The notes: a model not told the origin generated them from the letters alone. 64,000 nucleotides of DNA from Cloacibacillus porcorum (GCF_001701045.1 NZ_CP016757.1:2816219-2880218), one strand, 5' to 3'. Positions 9,045 to 17,850 are shown, counted from the first letter of the stretch. Translations and numbers: made by a program.

Positions 9045-10064
9045 ATGCATGCAATTCCCTCCGGGGTAAAAATCATCTTCAATAAAATAACGCAAAGATT
9101 CTCCGACTGCAAGCAAAAGAACGGAGGAGCGGGAAAGTTTATGCTCCGCGTTACGGTCTTATGCGCCCTTCTGGCCTCTCTCCCCCTCATATCCGGCGCG
9201 GTGCACCGCGAAGCCGCAAGCGACTGGCGCGAGGGCTGGCGGGAGTGGAAAAGCGGCGACGCCGCAGCCGCTCTGAACAGCTGGTCGAAGAACCCGCTGA
9301 CCTCACCCTTTGAGATACGTCCCGCGCGCGTCGCCTACTGGAAGATACGCGCCCTCGAAAGGCTTGGCAGAGGCGAGGAGGCCGCCGTTGCCGCCTCGCT
9401 GCTCGCCCTGCGTCATCCGCTTGACTTTTACAGCCTGGTGCTGGCATATGAAGGGCGGTATCCGGCCCTCACGCGGCTCGTGCGCTCGGCCTGCGCGCGC
9501 GCCGCCTACATACGGCGATGGAACGGCGAGGTCGCGGTGGCCTCGGCAAAGACCGGAGTCTCACAAAATATCCTGCTGGGGCTTATCAGGCAGGAGAGCA
9601 AATTTAACGAACAGGCCGTGAGCCGCTCCGGGGCCGTGGGGCTCATGCAGCTGATGCCATTCACGGCGCGCGAGGCGGCGGCGCGCCTTAAAAACGAGGA
9701 ACTTTCGCCCTATGACCCGACACACAATATTATGCTGGGGGCGGCATATTTCGCCCACCTAAAGGCAAGATTTTCGAACAAGCTGCCGCTCGCGCTCGCA
9801 GCCTATAACGCCGGCGCGGCCTCGGTCTCACGGTGGGACACGGAGGCCGGCGACTGGGTGGAATGGATAGAGGAGATCCCATACCCGCAGACACGCGAGT
9901 ATGTGCGTTCAGTGCTGGAGAATATAGAGATATACAACGTAACGGACCAGGAAAAACGGAACGGAGAACCATCTTTCTTCGCGGAGGCGCTGAACCGCCC
10001 CCAGCTGATGAAAAAGGTCGCCTCCGGTAAAAGGCCGGAAGGAGTGGGCACAAATGCCAGGTGA
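9045..10064 (+). CDS. Lytic transglycosylase (SLT domain, GH23)
   Basis: A membrane-anchored or secreted murein lyase. A hydrophobic segment begins at MLRVTVLCALLASLPLISG. The C-terminal SLT domain has the catalytic Glu in IRQESKF, the GAVGLMQLMP motif and ALAAYNAG. It cuts the MurNAc-GlcNAc bond in the periplasm, forming 1,6-anhydro ends. AAGGAG at 9029-9034 supports the start at ATG 9045, which gives a cytoplasmic tail of about 30 residues before the hydrophobic segment. A second ATG at 9141 with GGAGGAG 11 bases upstream would make a classical signal peptide. The downstream YbaK gene overlaps its end by 11 bases. Confidence 0.85.
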   Translation: MHAIPSGVKIIFNKITQRFSDCKQKNGGAGKFMLRVTVLCALLASLPLISGAVHREAASDWREGWREWKSGDAAAALNSWSKNPLTSPFEIRPARVAYWKIRALERLGRGEEAAVAASLLALRHPLDFYSLVLAYEGRYPALTRLVRSACARAAYIRRWNGEVAVASAKTGVSQNILLGLIRQESKFNEQAVSRSGAVGLMQLMPFTAREAAARLKNEELSPYDPTHNIMLGAAYFAHLKARFSNKLPLALAAYNAGAASVSRWDTEAGDWVEWIEEIPYPQTREYVRSVLENIEIYNVTDQEKRNGEPSFFAEALNRPQLMKKVASGKRPEGVGTNAR

Positions 10065-10542
10065 GGGTTTCAACCCAATAGAAACGGTACGGAAATTTCT
10101 TGAAGAAAGCGAATGTTCGTCGCAGATAAGGGAGACCACGGCCACCATATTCACCGTCGCCGACGCCTCCGCGGCAGTAGGCGCACCGGAAAAAGAGATA
10201 CTTAAGAGCATACTGCTGCGCGTGAACCACGGGAAGAGCTTCGCGCTCGCGCTGATGTCCGGCGTCAACCGCGTTGACACCAAAAAGATCAAGAGGCTCT
10301 TGGGGGCTTCGCACGTCTCATTCGCCGACGGCGAGACCTGCACGGAATGGTCAGGCTTCCGCCCCGGCGGCGTGCCGCCGGTGGGCTATCCGGAACAGCC
10401 GCCGACGCTGCTCGACGAGGATCTCTTTCTCTATCATACGGTGTGGGCCGCCGCCGGCACCGACCACGCCTTTTTCCCAGTCGCGCCTGAAGAGCTGCTG
10501 AGGATCACCGGCGGCACGAAGGCCGACATCAAAAAAGACTGA
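10054..10542 (+). CDS. YbaK/ProX-type aminoacyl-tRNA deacylase (copy 1)
   Basis: A 162-residue single-domain protein of the YbaK/EbsC/ProX editing family, which hydrolyses mischarged tRNAs in trans. Family features visible are the KSILLRV strand with the conserved Lys, the GVNRVDTKKIKRLLG helix (compare the substrate-site Lys of YbaK) and GGVPPVGYP, the GxxxP loop. It overlaps the lytic transglycosylase gene by 11 bases and is followed by a terminator. The closest subgroup cannot be fixed by eye. Two further family members are encoded at 36532 and 38376. Confidence 0.8.
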   Translation: MPGEGFNPIETVRKFLEESECSSQIRETTATIFTVADASAAVGAPEKEILKSILLRVNHGKSFALALMSGVNRVDTKKIKRLLGASHVSFADGETCTEWSGFRPGGVPPVGYPEQPPTLLDEDLFLYHTVWAAAGTDHAFFPVAPEELLRITGGTKADIKKD

Positions 10543-10598
10543 GCGCAGGACAACCGCAAAAGGCAGCCGCCTATATTATTAACGCCGCATAAATTATC

Positions 10599-10634
10599 GC
10601 CGTCTCATCCGTATCTTGAGACGGCGGCCTTTTT
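10599..10634. terminator. Terminator between ybaK copy 1 and yjiH
   Basis: GCCGTCTCA (10599-10607) pairs with TGAGACGGC (10617-10625) and is followed by CTTTTT on the plus strand. It lies between the convergent gene ends. Confidence 0.8.
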
Positions 10635-10646
10635 ATTTCCCGCCGG

Positions 10647-12020
10647 TTACGGAAAAAGCAGCCCCGCGGCCGGAATGACGATGACCATTGACATGACGAT
10701 CCTCATCACGTATACCACCGTCATCTGCCAGAAGCGCAGCGGGATGTTTGAATGCCACACATGCAGACCGACCTCGGTAAGGTTTATCAGCCCCGTTATC
10801 GAAAGACAGATACAGATGAAACGGGCCTGCTCAGTGAGCAGCAACCGTCCATAGGTGACGGCGAGGAACTGGTCGACAAAGGAAAAAACCGTCGCGGAGG
10901 CGATTATACTCGACTCCATCGCCCCCATCGTTTTAAGCGCCGTCTCCGCGGGAACGGCCAATATCTTCACTATGCTTGTCGTTTCGGCAACCACGAAGAG
11001 CAGCGTTCCGAATGTCACCATCAGCGGTACGGTGCTGAAAAGCAGCGTGTATATTATCGCCAAGCTCTCATGCAGATACTGCTTTACGTTCATATGGCGC
11101 GCCCTCGCCGTCCCCCTAAGCATCGCCCAGCCAAAGAGCGAATGACCGTGACGCTCTCCCGTGTGATGCGCGTGGTAGTTGTCACGCCCCAGGTAATAAT
11201 TATCCGGTATCGTCGAGAGCGGCCATATCCGCGGCAGCACCGCAGCCAGCAGGATCATCGTGAGATAGACGACGAAAAGTATCTGCGGCATCGCGTACTC
11301 CATATAGAAAAGCTCTGCGATCGCGTAGATATTATATATACCGGCGAGCGAGAAACCACAGACGATCGCCGCCGCCTCGCGGTCCGTATAATAACCTGCG
11401 TCGTACATCTTCGCTGTGAATACGACCGCCATCGAGCTGCTGCCTAGCCACGAGGCGACACAGTCGATCGCCGCGCGTCCCGGCACGCGGAAGAGCGGGC
11501 GCATAATAGGACTCGCGTAAACGGCGATAAACTGAACAAGGCCAAAATCCATGATCAGAGGCGCCCATATCCCAAGGACGATCGCGAGCATAATAAGGCG
11601 CGGAGCCAGATTGTTGACGATAAACGAGGCCTTCGCCACAAATATGCTGAGCGGGCCGCCGATACCAAGATAGTGCTGCGAGCCAAAAAGCACAAAGAGC
11701 GAGATCGGCAAAGCGCAGACGCGCGCGGCGAACCATACGGGACCGCCGGAGAGATTCTCGTGGAGAATATGGTTCTCTATTATCCACCTGGGCCTGAAAA
11801 ACCTCGCAGACACCGTTAAAAGCGCCACAACGAGAGAGAGAGCCGAAACTATAAGCGGCTGCCACCCGATGATCGACATCATCAAAAATTCTTTAGCGTG
11901 CCCGATCAGAGTATTCATCCCTCCGTGCAGCGGGAAAGGAACGAGAAAGACGCCGATCCCCAGCAGAGATGGTATTACAAATTTAAGCAGATTCTTCTTG
12001 TCGTGTGTTACAGATTCCAA
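10647..12020 (-). CDS. YjiH family membrane protein (Gate-domain transporter)
   Basis: A polytopic inner-membrane protein of about 457 residues with around ten hydrophobic segments, matching the YjiH family with its nucleoside-recognition 'Gate' region (IDCVASWLGSSSMAVVFTAK). A histidine-rich loop (YHAHHTGERHGH) follows the middle of the protein and could bind metal. The frame is open to 12149, but the convincing start is TTG at 12020. GGAGAG lies 7 bases upstream and the preceding gene stops one base before it, which indicates translational coupling. It is last in the operon with ThiF-like, dipeptidase and HicB-like genes. The substrate is unknown; a peptide or amino acid is a reasonable guess from context. 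Confidence 0.8.
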   Translation of the reverse strand: MESVTHDKKNLLKFVIPSLLGIGVFLVPFPLHGGMNTLIGHAKEFLMMSIIGWQPLIVSALSLVVALLTVSARFFRPRWIIENHILHENLSGGPVWFAARVCALPISLFVLFGSQHYLGIGGPLSIFVAKASFIVNNLAPRLIMLAIVLGIWAPLIMDFGLVQFIAVYASPIMRPLFRVPGRAAIDCVASWLGSSSMAVVFTAKMYDAGYYTDREAAAIVCGFSLAGIYNIYAIAELFYMEYAMPQILFVVYLTMILLAAVLPRIWPLSTIPDNYYLGRDNYHAHHTGERHGHSLFGWAMLRGTARARHMNVKQYLHESLAIIYTLLFSTVPLMVTFGTLLFVVAETTSIVKILAVPAETALKTMGAMESSIIASATVFSFVDQFLAVTYGRLLLTEQARFICICLSITGLINLTEVGLHVWHSNIPLRFWQMTVVYVMRIVMSMVIVIPAAGLLFP

Positions 12021-12021
12021 G

Positions 12022-12303
12022 TTACAGCTCTCCGTGTTCCGGTAAATATTCCTCGATGAAAAAGGCCTCTCCCAGCCCCGTCTCCTCAAGTTCGGACAGG
12101 ACTGGGGGACCTGGAAGCGGCCATCCAAGCTCACGGCAGGCGGCGGCAAATTCGTGGATCACGTAAGGAGCTCTCGCCAGCACATCTTCCTTTGACGAAC
12201 CCTCGACCCAGCAGCCGTTCAATCCGGGAAAATTTCCGATCCACAGCGGCCCTTCGGCGGCCCGCTCTTCGTAGACGACGATTGGATAGCCGTACCTCTC
12301 CAT
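12022..12303 (-). CDS. HicB-like small protein (no HicA partner)
   Basis: A 93-residue protein with the HicB-type partial RNase H fold pattern: YPIVVYEE, IGNFPGLNGCWVEGSSKEDVLARA, and a helix rich in Ala and Glu. HicB proteins are normally antitoxins of HicA, but no short HicA-like gene is adjacent and no DNA-binding tail is visible. It overlaps the dipeptidase stop codon (TAATG) and ends one base before the yjiH start. This makes it an integral part of the operon rather than a toxin-antitoxin pair (inference). Confidence 0.65.
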   Translation of the reverse strand: MERYGYPIVVYEERAAEGPLWIGNFPGLNGCWVEGSSKEDVLARAPYVIHEFAAACRELGWPLPGPPVLSELEETGLGEAFFIEEYLPEHGEL

Positions 12304-13301
12304 TAGCCGCCCATCACCATTTCGAAGATACGCAGGAAATTCTCGCCCAAAATGGCGTCCGCCTCGTCCTCTTTATATCTTTCACGCACAGCCTTGATAA
12401 ATCTCTCTCCGGCGTCAGCATGGTCCTTGAAAAGGTCCGTGTTCCCCTCACCGATATATCCGGCGTTGATTGCCAAGAGACAGGCGCAGAGATCCAGTCC
12501 CAGCCCGGCGTGCTCCACGCCATAACGGCGGACGACATAGTCTAGATGGGCAAGCAGCGCCTCCGGGGTCCTCGCGGAACGCTCCTCCGCCGCGAAGGGG
12601 CCATAGGCGTTCATGCCCGTGACGCCGCCAGCCGCGGCGAGTGATTCAAGCTGCCAGTCGGCGAGATTCCTTGGCGACGAGGACAGCGCGCGGCAGTTTG
12701 AATGCGAGGCGATGAAGGGAACCTTCACAATATGGGCGACCTCACGGAAACCGGCGTCGTTCAGATGGCTCACGTCTATCACCATGCCCAAACGGCAGGC
12801 CTCCGCCACCAGTTCGCGTCCGAAGTCGGTAAGCGAACCCTGAGACGAGGCTGGCGCCTCCGCCTCAAACGATACGCCGTCGCAGACATAATTGCGCCGC
12901 GACCAGGCGAGTCCCAGAAGCCGAACGCCAAGCTCATAAAATACGCGCAGCAGAAGGATATCGCGTCCAAGCGGCTCCGCGCCCTCGAGAGAGAGAAACA
13001 GGGCGACCCTGCCGTCGTCCGCCGCCGCGCGGCACTCCCTCACGCTGCGGCATAGCCGGAACGAAGCGGACTCCTCAAGGTCGGCATACAGCGCCGATAT
13101 CTGATCGAGCGCGTTTCTAAGCGCCCCCTCGGGTACCAGCTCGTCAAGGATAAAAACAGAACAGACGACGGCGTTTATGCCGGCGGAGCGAAATCCGGGC
13201 AGAAAACGTCTCTCCAAAACGGCATGCTCTCCGCGCCGGCGCAGGGCCAGCACATCGAGCAGCATGTCAAAGTGCGCGTCAAGTACGATCTTCGTCTTCA
13301 T
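12303..13301 (-). CDS. Membrane dipeptidase family M19 peptidase
   Basis: A 332-residue zinc-dependent dipeptidase of the renal dipeptidase family. Metal ligands are recognisable in order: HFD in VLDAHFDML near residue 10, Glu in LSLEGAEPL, His in VIDVSHLND, and His in FIASHSNCR. There is no signal peptide, so it is probably cytosolic. The start overlaps the end of the ThiF-like gene by four bases (ATGA). Bacterial M19 enzymes cleave dipeptides, including some with D-residues. With an E1-like enzyme and a transporter in the same operon, the real substrate may be a modified dipeptide (inference). Confidence 0.85.
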   Translation of the reverse strand: MKTKIVLDAHFDMLLDVLALRRRGEHAVLERRFLPGFRSAGINAVVCSVFILDELVPEGALRNALDQISALYADLEESASFRLCRSVRECRAAADDGRVALFLSLEGAEPLGRDILLLRVFYELGVRLLGLAWSRRNYVCDGVSFEAEAPASSQGSLTDFGRELVAEACRLGMVIDVSHLNDAGFREVAHIVKVPFIASHSNCRALSSSPRNLADWQLESLAAAGGVTGMNAYGPFAAEERSARTPEALLAHLDYVVRRYGVEHAGLGLDLCACLLAINAGYIGEGNTDLFKDHADAGERFIKAVRERYKEDEADAILGENFLRIFEMVMGG

Positions 13302-14137
13302 TTTAATCTCAGCCTCTGCATATCACAGCGCATAAGATCAAACCAAAGCAGAGTATGCTCCAGCCCTCCCTCAAGCCCCGCGAGAATTTTAAGCGCCTCC
13401 GCCGCCTGCACCGAGGCGATAAACGGCGGTATAAAGGGCGGGTTGCCTGTAGTAAGTTCTATTCCCTTATCAGGGAGTTCCGAGCTCTCCCACAGCGGCC
13501 TGTCCTGCGGCCGCAGCACCGCCGCCTGGCCGAAAAAGCCGGCCACCGCCCCGTGAACGAAGGGAATGCCGAGCCTCCGGCAGAGGCTGAATACATCACG
13601 GCGTCCGCGGTTGTTATCCAGCGCGTCGAGCACCACATCTGCCGGAGAGAGAAGCTCCGCGCCGTTCGCCTCATCTATAAACATCTGATAATATTCCGCC
13701 GTGACGCCGGAATTGACCTGTCTTACACGCTCGGCGGCGGCGGCGGCCTTCGGCTCACCGATATTTTCCTCCGTCGCGTAGAGCTGGCGGTTAAGATTAT
13801 TTTCGTCAAAGACATCGCCGTCGATAAGAATAAGCCGCCCCACGCCGGCGCGGGCAAGAATCTCAGTTATCCAGCCGCCGAGTCCGCCGCAGCCTGCCAC
13901 AGCCGCGCAGGACTCAAGCAGCCGCGCCTGTCCCTCAAGGCCGAAGGTGCCGATCGTGCGCTCATAGCGCGCGGGGCAAAGCCCTCCGCGCAGCGCGGCG
14001 ATCTCCGCCTCACGAACCGACAGGCCGCTTAAAGAGGCCGCCTCGCGGCAGACGGACAGGGAAACGGTGAGAACGTCTCCGTGACGCGAGGCCCGCTCCG
14101 CCATATATTCAACCGGTTCTTTAAAACTCAAAGACAT
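13298..14137 (-). CDS. ThiF/MoeB/HesA-type E1-like adenylyltransferase
   Basis: A 279-residue protein. After about 70 unassigned residues it has a Rossmann ATP site (AGCGGLGGWITEIL), the LIDGDVFDENNLNRQ strand-loop with the nucleotide-binding Asp and Arg, and DVVLDALDNNRGRR. These are typical of E1-like enzymes that adenylate the C-terminus of ubiquitin-like sulfur carriers. The paired CxxC zinc motifs of MoeB/ThiF are not seen, and no ThiS/MoaD-like carrier is in the window. It is first in the four-gene operon leading to yjiH. The partner is therefore unknown. Confidence 0.8.
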   Translation of the reverse strand: MSLSFKEPVEYMAERASRHGDVLTVSLSVCREAASLSGLSVREAEIAALRGGLCPARYERTIGTFGLEGQARLLESCAAVAGCGGLGGWITEILARAGVGRLILIDGDVFDENNLNRQLYATEENIGEPKAAAAAERVRQVNSGVTAEYYQMFIDEANGAELLSPADVVLDALDNNRGRRDVFSLCRRLGIPFVHGAVAGFFGQAAVLRPQDRPLWESSELPDKGIELTTGNPPFIPPFIASVQAAEALKILAGLEGGLEHTLLWFDLMRCDMQRLRLK

Positions 14138-14268
14138 CCCTCCGCCGTCAGGATATAGATATCACGGACCTTTGCCGCGCATATCCCGCGCCGCAAAACG
14201 CCGCGAGAATATTTTACCCCATAATTGTGTAATTTCACAATTTATCAGCCATACTTTTACGCTATTTT

Positions 14269-14299
14269 TTGTCTTATTTCCAAGAAATTCTGTTACAAT
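14269..14299 (+). promoter_or_regulatory. Candidate promoter of the CHASE4/HD-GYP-like gene
   Basis: TTGTCT and TACAAT are separated by 19 bases in the AT-rich gap upstream of the start at 14347. The spacer is long, so confidence is limited. GGAGGGG sits just before the start codon. Confidence 0.4.
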
Positions 14300-14346
14300 A
14301 TATGGTGACATGGATTAATTAATCTCAACTTGCCGGAGGGGTATAG

Positions 14347-15999
14347 ATGACGCTCAGGTGTAAAACACAACTTTTTCTCGGAGTAATACTGCTGTCAGTG
14401 CTGCTGATACTTGATATTCTGTTTACAAATTTTTTGATCACATCAGCGGAACAGACTGACAGAGAGCGTATGACCAGAGACCTCTCCAGAACCTCTGTGA
14501 CCCTGAACGGGGAGGTGCGCACGCTCTCGGCGATAGCTGGCAACTGGGCCTACTCAGACAAAGCGTGGGACTATATGACCGGCCTCAACCCCGACTACCC
14601 GAATATATACCTCAACAGGGCCGTTCTTACGGAGATCGGCGTCTCATCGCTGATATTCATAGACAACGACTTCAACGTAAAATTCGCCCGCGACTACAGC
14701 GCCCCCGACGACAGCTCCACTCCGGAGAGCGAGGTCGCCGCGATCTTCAGCAACCAGGGAGAGGATATCTTTAAAAACCTCCCCGTCGACGGCACAAGCG
14801 GTATCGTAATGAAGGGTGAGGAACCTATATTCTTCGCCGTCAAGCATATACGCCGCTCCGACAAGGGCGGAGACCAGGCCGGCTACCTTATCGCCACGAT
14901 GGCCCTCTCGCCGAAGATGATCCATAAAATCACCAGCGGCCTCCATTTCACCTTCGCCGTGGAGCCCGTTCCGCAAAATGATAAGGGGCGGGAGCTTCCG
15001 AATATGATCCTCAATACCGACCCGCGAAATTCATTCACCACAGGGCGGCTGCTCGTGCGCGACCACGCCGGCTCGCCTGCTTTCTGGATCTCCGGCATCT
15101 CCCAAAACGTGGATATCAAGAGCGCCGAGCGTGAACTGCAGATACTCTTCTCCATTCTCGCGATCGCCGCGCTCTTCGTCGTATTCCTCTTCGGATTCTT
15201 TATGAAACACCAGATAACAAACCGCATGAAACGCCTACAGCACGAGATAGAGGCTATCCGCGACGAAGCCAGCGACGCGCGCAGCATCACGATAGACCGC
15301 AAACGCGACGAGATTGCCAGCATCCAGCGCACGCTGAACGACTTCATGGCCTTCTTCGACTTTAAACAGGGTGAGAAGAACAAAGCCGACGACATCACGA
15401 TCTCCGTCTACAAACGTTTCGCGGAGGCCGGCAGACGCCTCTGCATGAAGACGCTTGAAGACATCGCGACGGCCTTCTCACCGGGAGACGAAAAATTCCG
15501 CGCCGCGCTCGTCAGAGGCGCCGCCAAGGCACGGGACTTCGCAAGGGAAAACGGGTTCGAAGAGGAAGATCTCATCTATATCTACCTCGGAGCGCTCTTC
15601 AGCCGTATGGGTATGCTCTCGCTGCCTTTCTCCATCCGCACCAAGACCTCGCCGCTTACGCCTGCGGAGCTGCGCGAATACCGGAAGTATCCGATAAAAT
15701 CAAAGGACTTCATGGAAGCGATAGAACTCCTGCGCCCCGCCTCCGCGCTGCCTTACGCGTGGAATGAAAACTGGGACGGCACCGGATTCCCGCAGGGGCT
15801 ATCAGGCAGCGCAATACCGATCCAGGCAAGGATATTCGCCATCGCGGACGCCTGGAACGAGATGACGCGCCCCTGGCCCGGACGCCGCATCCCTTCGGAA
15901 GACGAAGTGATTGAGAGACTGCGCGCGCAGGCCGGTACGCGTCTTGACCCGCAGCTCGTGGAAAAATTCATCGCCTTTCTGAAACAGCAGAAGTATTAG
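14347..15999 (+). CDS. CHASE4-type sensor with degenerate HD-GYP domain
   Basis: A 550-residue membrane sensor. One membrane segment lies at about 8-32 and another at about 265-290. The periplasmic loop between them resembles CHASE4 (NGEVRTLSAIAGNWAYSDKAWDYM), and a HAMP-like linker follows. The C-terminal half keeps the HD-GYP scaffold (WDGTGFP, IPIQARIFAIADAWNEMT), but the metal-binding residues are gone. The HDIGK position reads SRMGM, the HH before ERWDGTGYP reads AWNEN, and no early HxxR is seen. It is therefore predicted not to hydrolyse cyclic di-GMP, and may bind it or signal through contacts. A terminator follows before yedF. Confidence 0.8.
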   Translation: MTLRCKTQLFLGVILLSVLLILDILFTNFLITSAEQTDRERMTRDLSRTSVTLNGEVRTLSAIAGNWAYSDKAWDYMTGLNPDYPNIYLNRAVLTEIGVSSLIFIDNDFNVKFARDYSAPDDSSTPESEVAAIFSNQGEDIFKNLPVDGTSGIVMKGEEPIFFAVKHIRRSDKGGDQAGYLIATMALSPKMIHKITSGLHFTFAVEPVPQNDKGRELPNMILNTDPRNSFTTGRLLVRDHAGSPAFWISGISQNVDIKSAERELQILFSILAIAALFVVFLFGFFMKHQITNRMKRLQHEIEAIRDEASDARSITIDRKRDEIASIQRTLNDFMAFFDFKQGEKNKADDITISVYKRFAEAGRRLCMKTLEDIATAFSPGDEKFRAALVRGAAKARDFARENGFEEEDLIYIYLGALFSRMGMLSLPFSIRTKTSPLTPAELREYRKYPIKSKDFMEAIELLRPASALPYAWNENWDGTGFPQGLSGSAIPIQARIFAIADAWNEMTRPWPGRRIPSEDEVIERLRAQAGTRLDPQLVEKFIAFLKQQKY

Positions 16000-16029
16000 A
16001 GACCGCTAATCCCTATAGCCATATATCTT

Positions 16030-16076
16030 CCGCTGATTATATGCCGCCGCGCGGCTCATATAGTCAGCGGTTTTTC
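16030..16076 (+). terminator. Terminator upstream of yedF
   Basis: CCGCTGATTATATG pairs with CATATAGTCAGCGG (imperfect) around a GC-rich loop and is followed by TTTTT. It separates the sensor gene from yedF, though some read-through is possible since yedF starts 22 bases later. Confidence 0.75.
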
Positions 16077-16097
16077 TAAAGAAGGAGAGAAAACATC

Positions 16098-16676
16098 ATG
16101 ATAGAAATCGACGCTAGAAAACTGGAATGCCCGAAACCAGTCCTGCTTGTAAAAGAAGAGGCGGATAAAGGTACCGCCCAGATACGCGCCTGCGTGGACA
16201 ACGAGGTCGCGGCGGAAAACGTCACACGCTTCTTTGAAAGCCGCGGATATACCGCCTCACGCGAGGACGGCGCCGAGGGCATATACATCACCGGCCAAAA
16301 GAGCGGCGAAGCCGCCGCGGTACAAAAAAACGGAGAGGGACGCACCGCGATACTCTTCACCTCCGACAAAATCGGCGCTCCTTCCGACGGCCTCGGAGAG
16401 GTGCTTATGAAGGCATACATCGGAACGCTGACAAAGACATCCACACCGCCATCGGCCGTGGCCCTGATGAATGAGGGCGTAAAAATGGCGCTGCCGGAGG
16501 CATCGACACTCGACACGCTCAAAGAGCTGGAAGCCGCGGGGACAAAGATACTCATCTGCGGCACCTGCACGAAACATTTTGGGATCACCGACCAGATCAC
16601 TATCGGCACTATATCCAACATGTTCGAGATTTCCGAGGCGGTCTTCGGAGCGGACAAGCCGATAGTCCTCGGCTGA
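16098..16676 (+). CDS. yedF: YedF-type selenium/sulfur relay protein (TusA + DsrE domains)
   Basis: A 192-residue protein. Residues 1-70 form a TusA-like domain with the conserved CPKPV cysteine (LECPKPVLLVKEE). Residues about 78-192 form a DsrE-like domain with a Cys pair in LICGTCTKHFGI. This matches the 'sulfurtransferase-like selenium metabolism protein YedF' family, which is thought to carry sulfur or selenium in the cytoplasm. It is followed directly by a cysteine desulfurase-like gene (TGATATG junction), which could deliver the persulfide. A role in selenium-dependent molybdenum enzymes is known for the family's genomic context, not shown here. Confidence 0.85.
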   Translation: MIEIDARKLECPKPVLLVKEEADKGTAQIRACVDNEVAAENVTRFFESRGYTASREDGAEGIYITGQKSGEAAAVQKNGEGRTAILFTSDKIGAPSDGLGEVLMKAYIGTLTKTSTPPSAVALMNEGVKMALPEASTLDTLKELEAAGTKILICGTCTKHFGITDQITIGTISNMFEISEAVFGADKPIVLG

Positions 16677-16677
16677 T

Positions 16678-17850
16678 ATGAGACATATCTATCTGAATAA
16701 CGCCGCCACGACCTGGCCCAAACCACAGGAGGTACCGCAGGCGGTCTTTGACTTCATGACGCGTGCCGGTGCGAACGCCGCGCGCGGCTCCGCCTCTGAA
16801 CGCGACCTTAAAAGCCTCGATATCGTATTCACGGCGCGCGCCCGCGCGGCGAAGCTCTTCGGCGGCTACGCGAAGGCCAACGCCAAATATGTGACGCTCA
16901 CATCAAACGTCACCCATTCGCTGAACATCGTGCTCAGGGGATTTCTCAAGCCTGGGATGCGCGCCGTCACCACCTCAATGGAGCACAACTCCGTGGTACG
17001 TCCGCTGCGGGAACTGCAGGAGCAGGGCGTACTGGTCGACGTGCTGCAGTGCAGCCTGCGCGGCTACCTGCCGTCAAAATCGCTCTCCGAAGCGCTGCTG
17101 GAAAAGACCGACCTCGTCGTCATGACTCACTGCAGCAACGTCTGCGGCTCCGTCCAGCCGATCGAAGAGGCGGCGGAGATCTGCGCCCGCCGCGGCGTGC
17201 CGCTCGTCGTCGACTGCGCCCAGACTGGCGGGCTTTTGCCGATCGACGTTCAGGAGCTCGGCATAGCCGCCCTCTGCTTCACGGGCCACAAGGGACTATT
17301 CGGCCCCCAGGGTACCGGCGGCATCATCTGGAACCCCGAATTTGCCGAAAGGTGCGCGCCCCTCATAACCGGCGGCACCGGCAGCCTCTCCCACGAGGAG
17401 ACGCAGCCGACGCTCATGCCGGACAAATTTGAGGCGGGCACGCCGAATCTCCCCGCCATTGCGGGACTTGACGCGGCACTGGAATGGCTCGAAAAGACCG
17501 GCATCACGGCAATAGCCGCCAAAGAGGAACAGCTCGGAAGACGTCTCGAAGAGGGGCTCCTTTCGATAAAAGGGATGCGCCTGCTCGGCGCGGCGGGAGA
17601 CGGCACGCCGCGGCTACCCGTCTACGCCTTCAACGTCGACGGTATGGACAACGGCACGCTTGCGCGAGACCTCAGCGACCAATACGGCATCGAGAGCCGC
17701 CCCGGCCTCCACTGCTCTCCGCTGGCCCACCGGACGCTTGGCACCTTCCCGGAGGGCGCACTGCGCCTCTCGCCGGGGTATTTCAACACGGAAGAAGAGA
17801 TCGATTATACCGTTCAGTCAATCAGCGAACTGGTAAATCGGCGTTTATAA
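16678..17850 (+). CDS. Class V aminotransferase, cysteine desulfurase family
   Basis: A 390-residue PLP enzyme. The PLP lysine is at about K205 in FTGHKGLFGPQGTGG. The pyridine-nitrogen Asp lies in LVVDCAQTGG, and a conserved Cys near residue 346 (GLHCSPLAH) is the persulfide-type Cys of the yedF-linked subgroup. It takes sulfur (or selenium) from cysteine or selenocysteine and probably passes it to YedF, encoded one base upstream. The final codons and the stop codon lie inside the first bases of a repeat element (copy A below), so the last few residues (NRRL) are repeat-encoded. Confidence 0.88.
   Translation: MRHIYLNNAATTWPKPQEVPQAVFDFMTRAGANAARGSASERDLKSLDIVFTARARAAKLFGGYAKANAKYVTLTSNVTHSLNIVLRGFLKPGMRAVTTSMEHNSVVRPLRELQEQGVLVDVLQCSLRGYLPSKSLSEALLEKTDLVVMTHCSNVCGSVQPIEEAAEICARRGVPLVVDCAQTGGLLPIDVQELGIAALCFTGHKGLFGPQGTGGIIWNPEFAERCAPLITGGTGSLSHEETQPTLMPDKFEAGTPNLPAIAGLDAALEWLEKTGITAIAAKEEQLGRRLEEGLLSIKGMRLLGAAGDGTPRLPVYAFNVDGMDNGTLARDLSDQYGIESRPGLHCSPLAHRTLGTFPEGALRLSPGYFNTEEEIDYTVQSISELVNRRL

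Noticed and set aside
12022-12303. HicAB toxin-antitoxin pair
   Set aside because: Only a HicB-like protein is seen. Both flanking positions are occupied by coupled metabolic genes, leaving no room for hicA.
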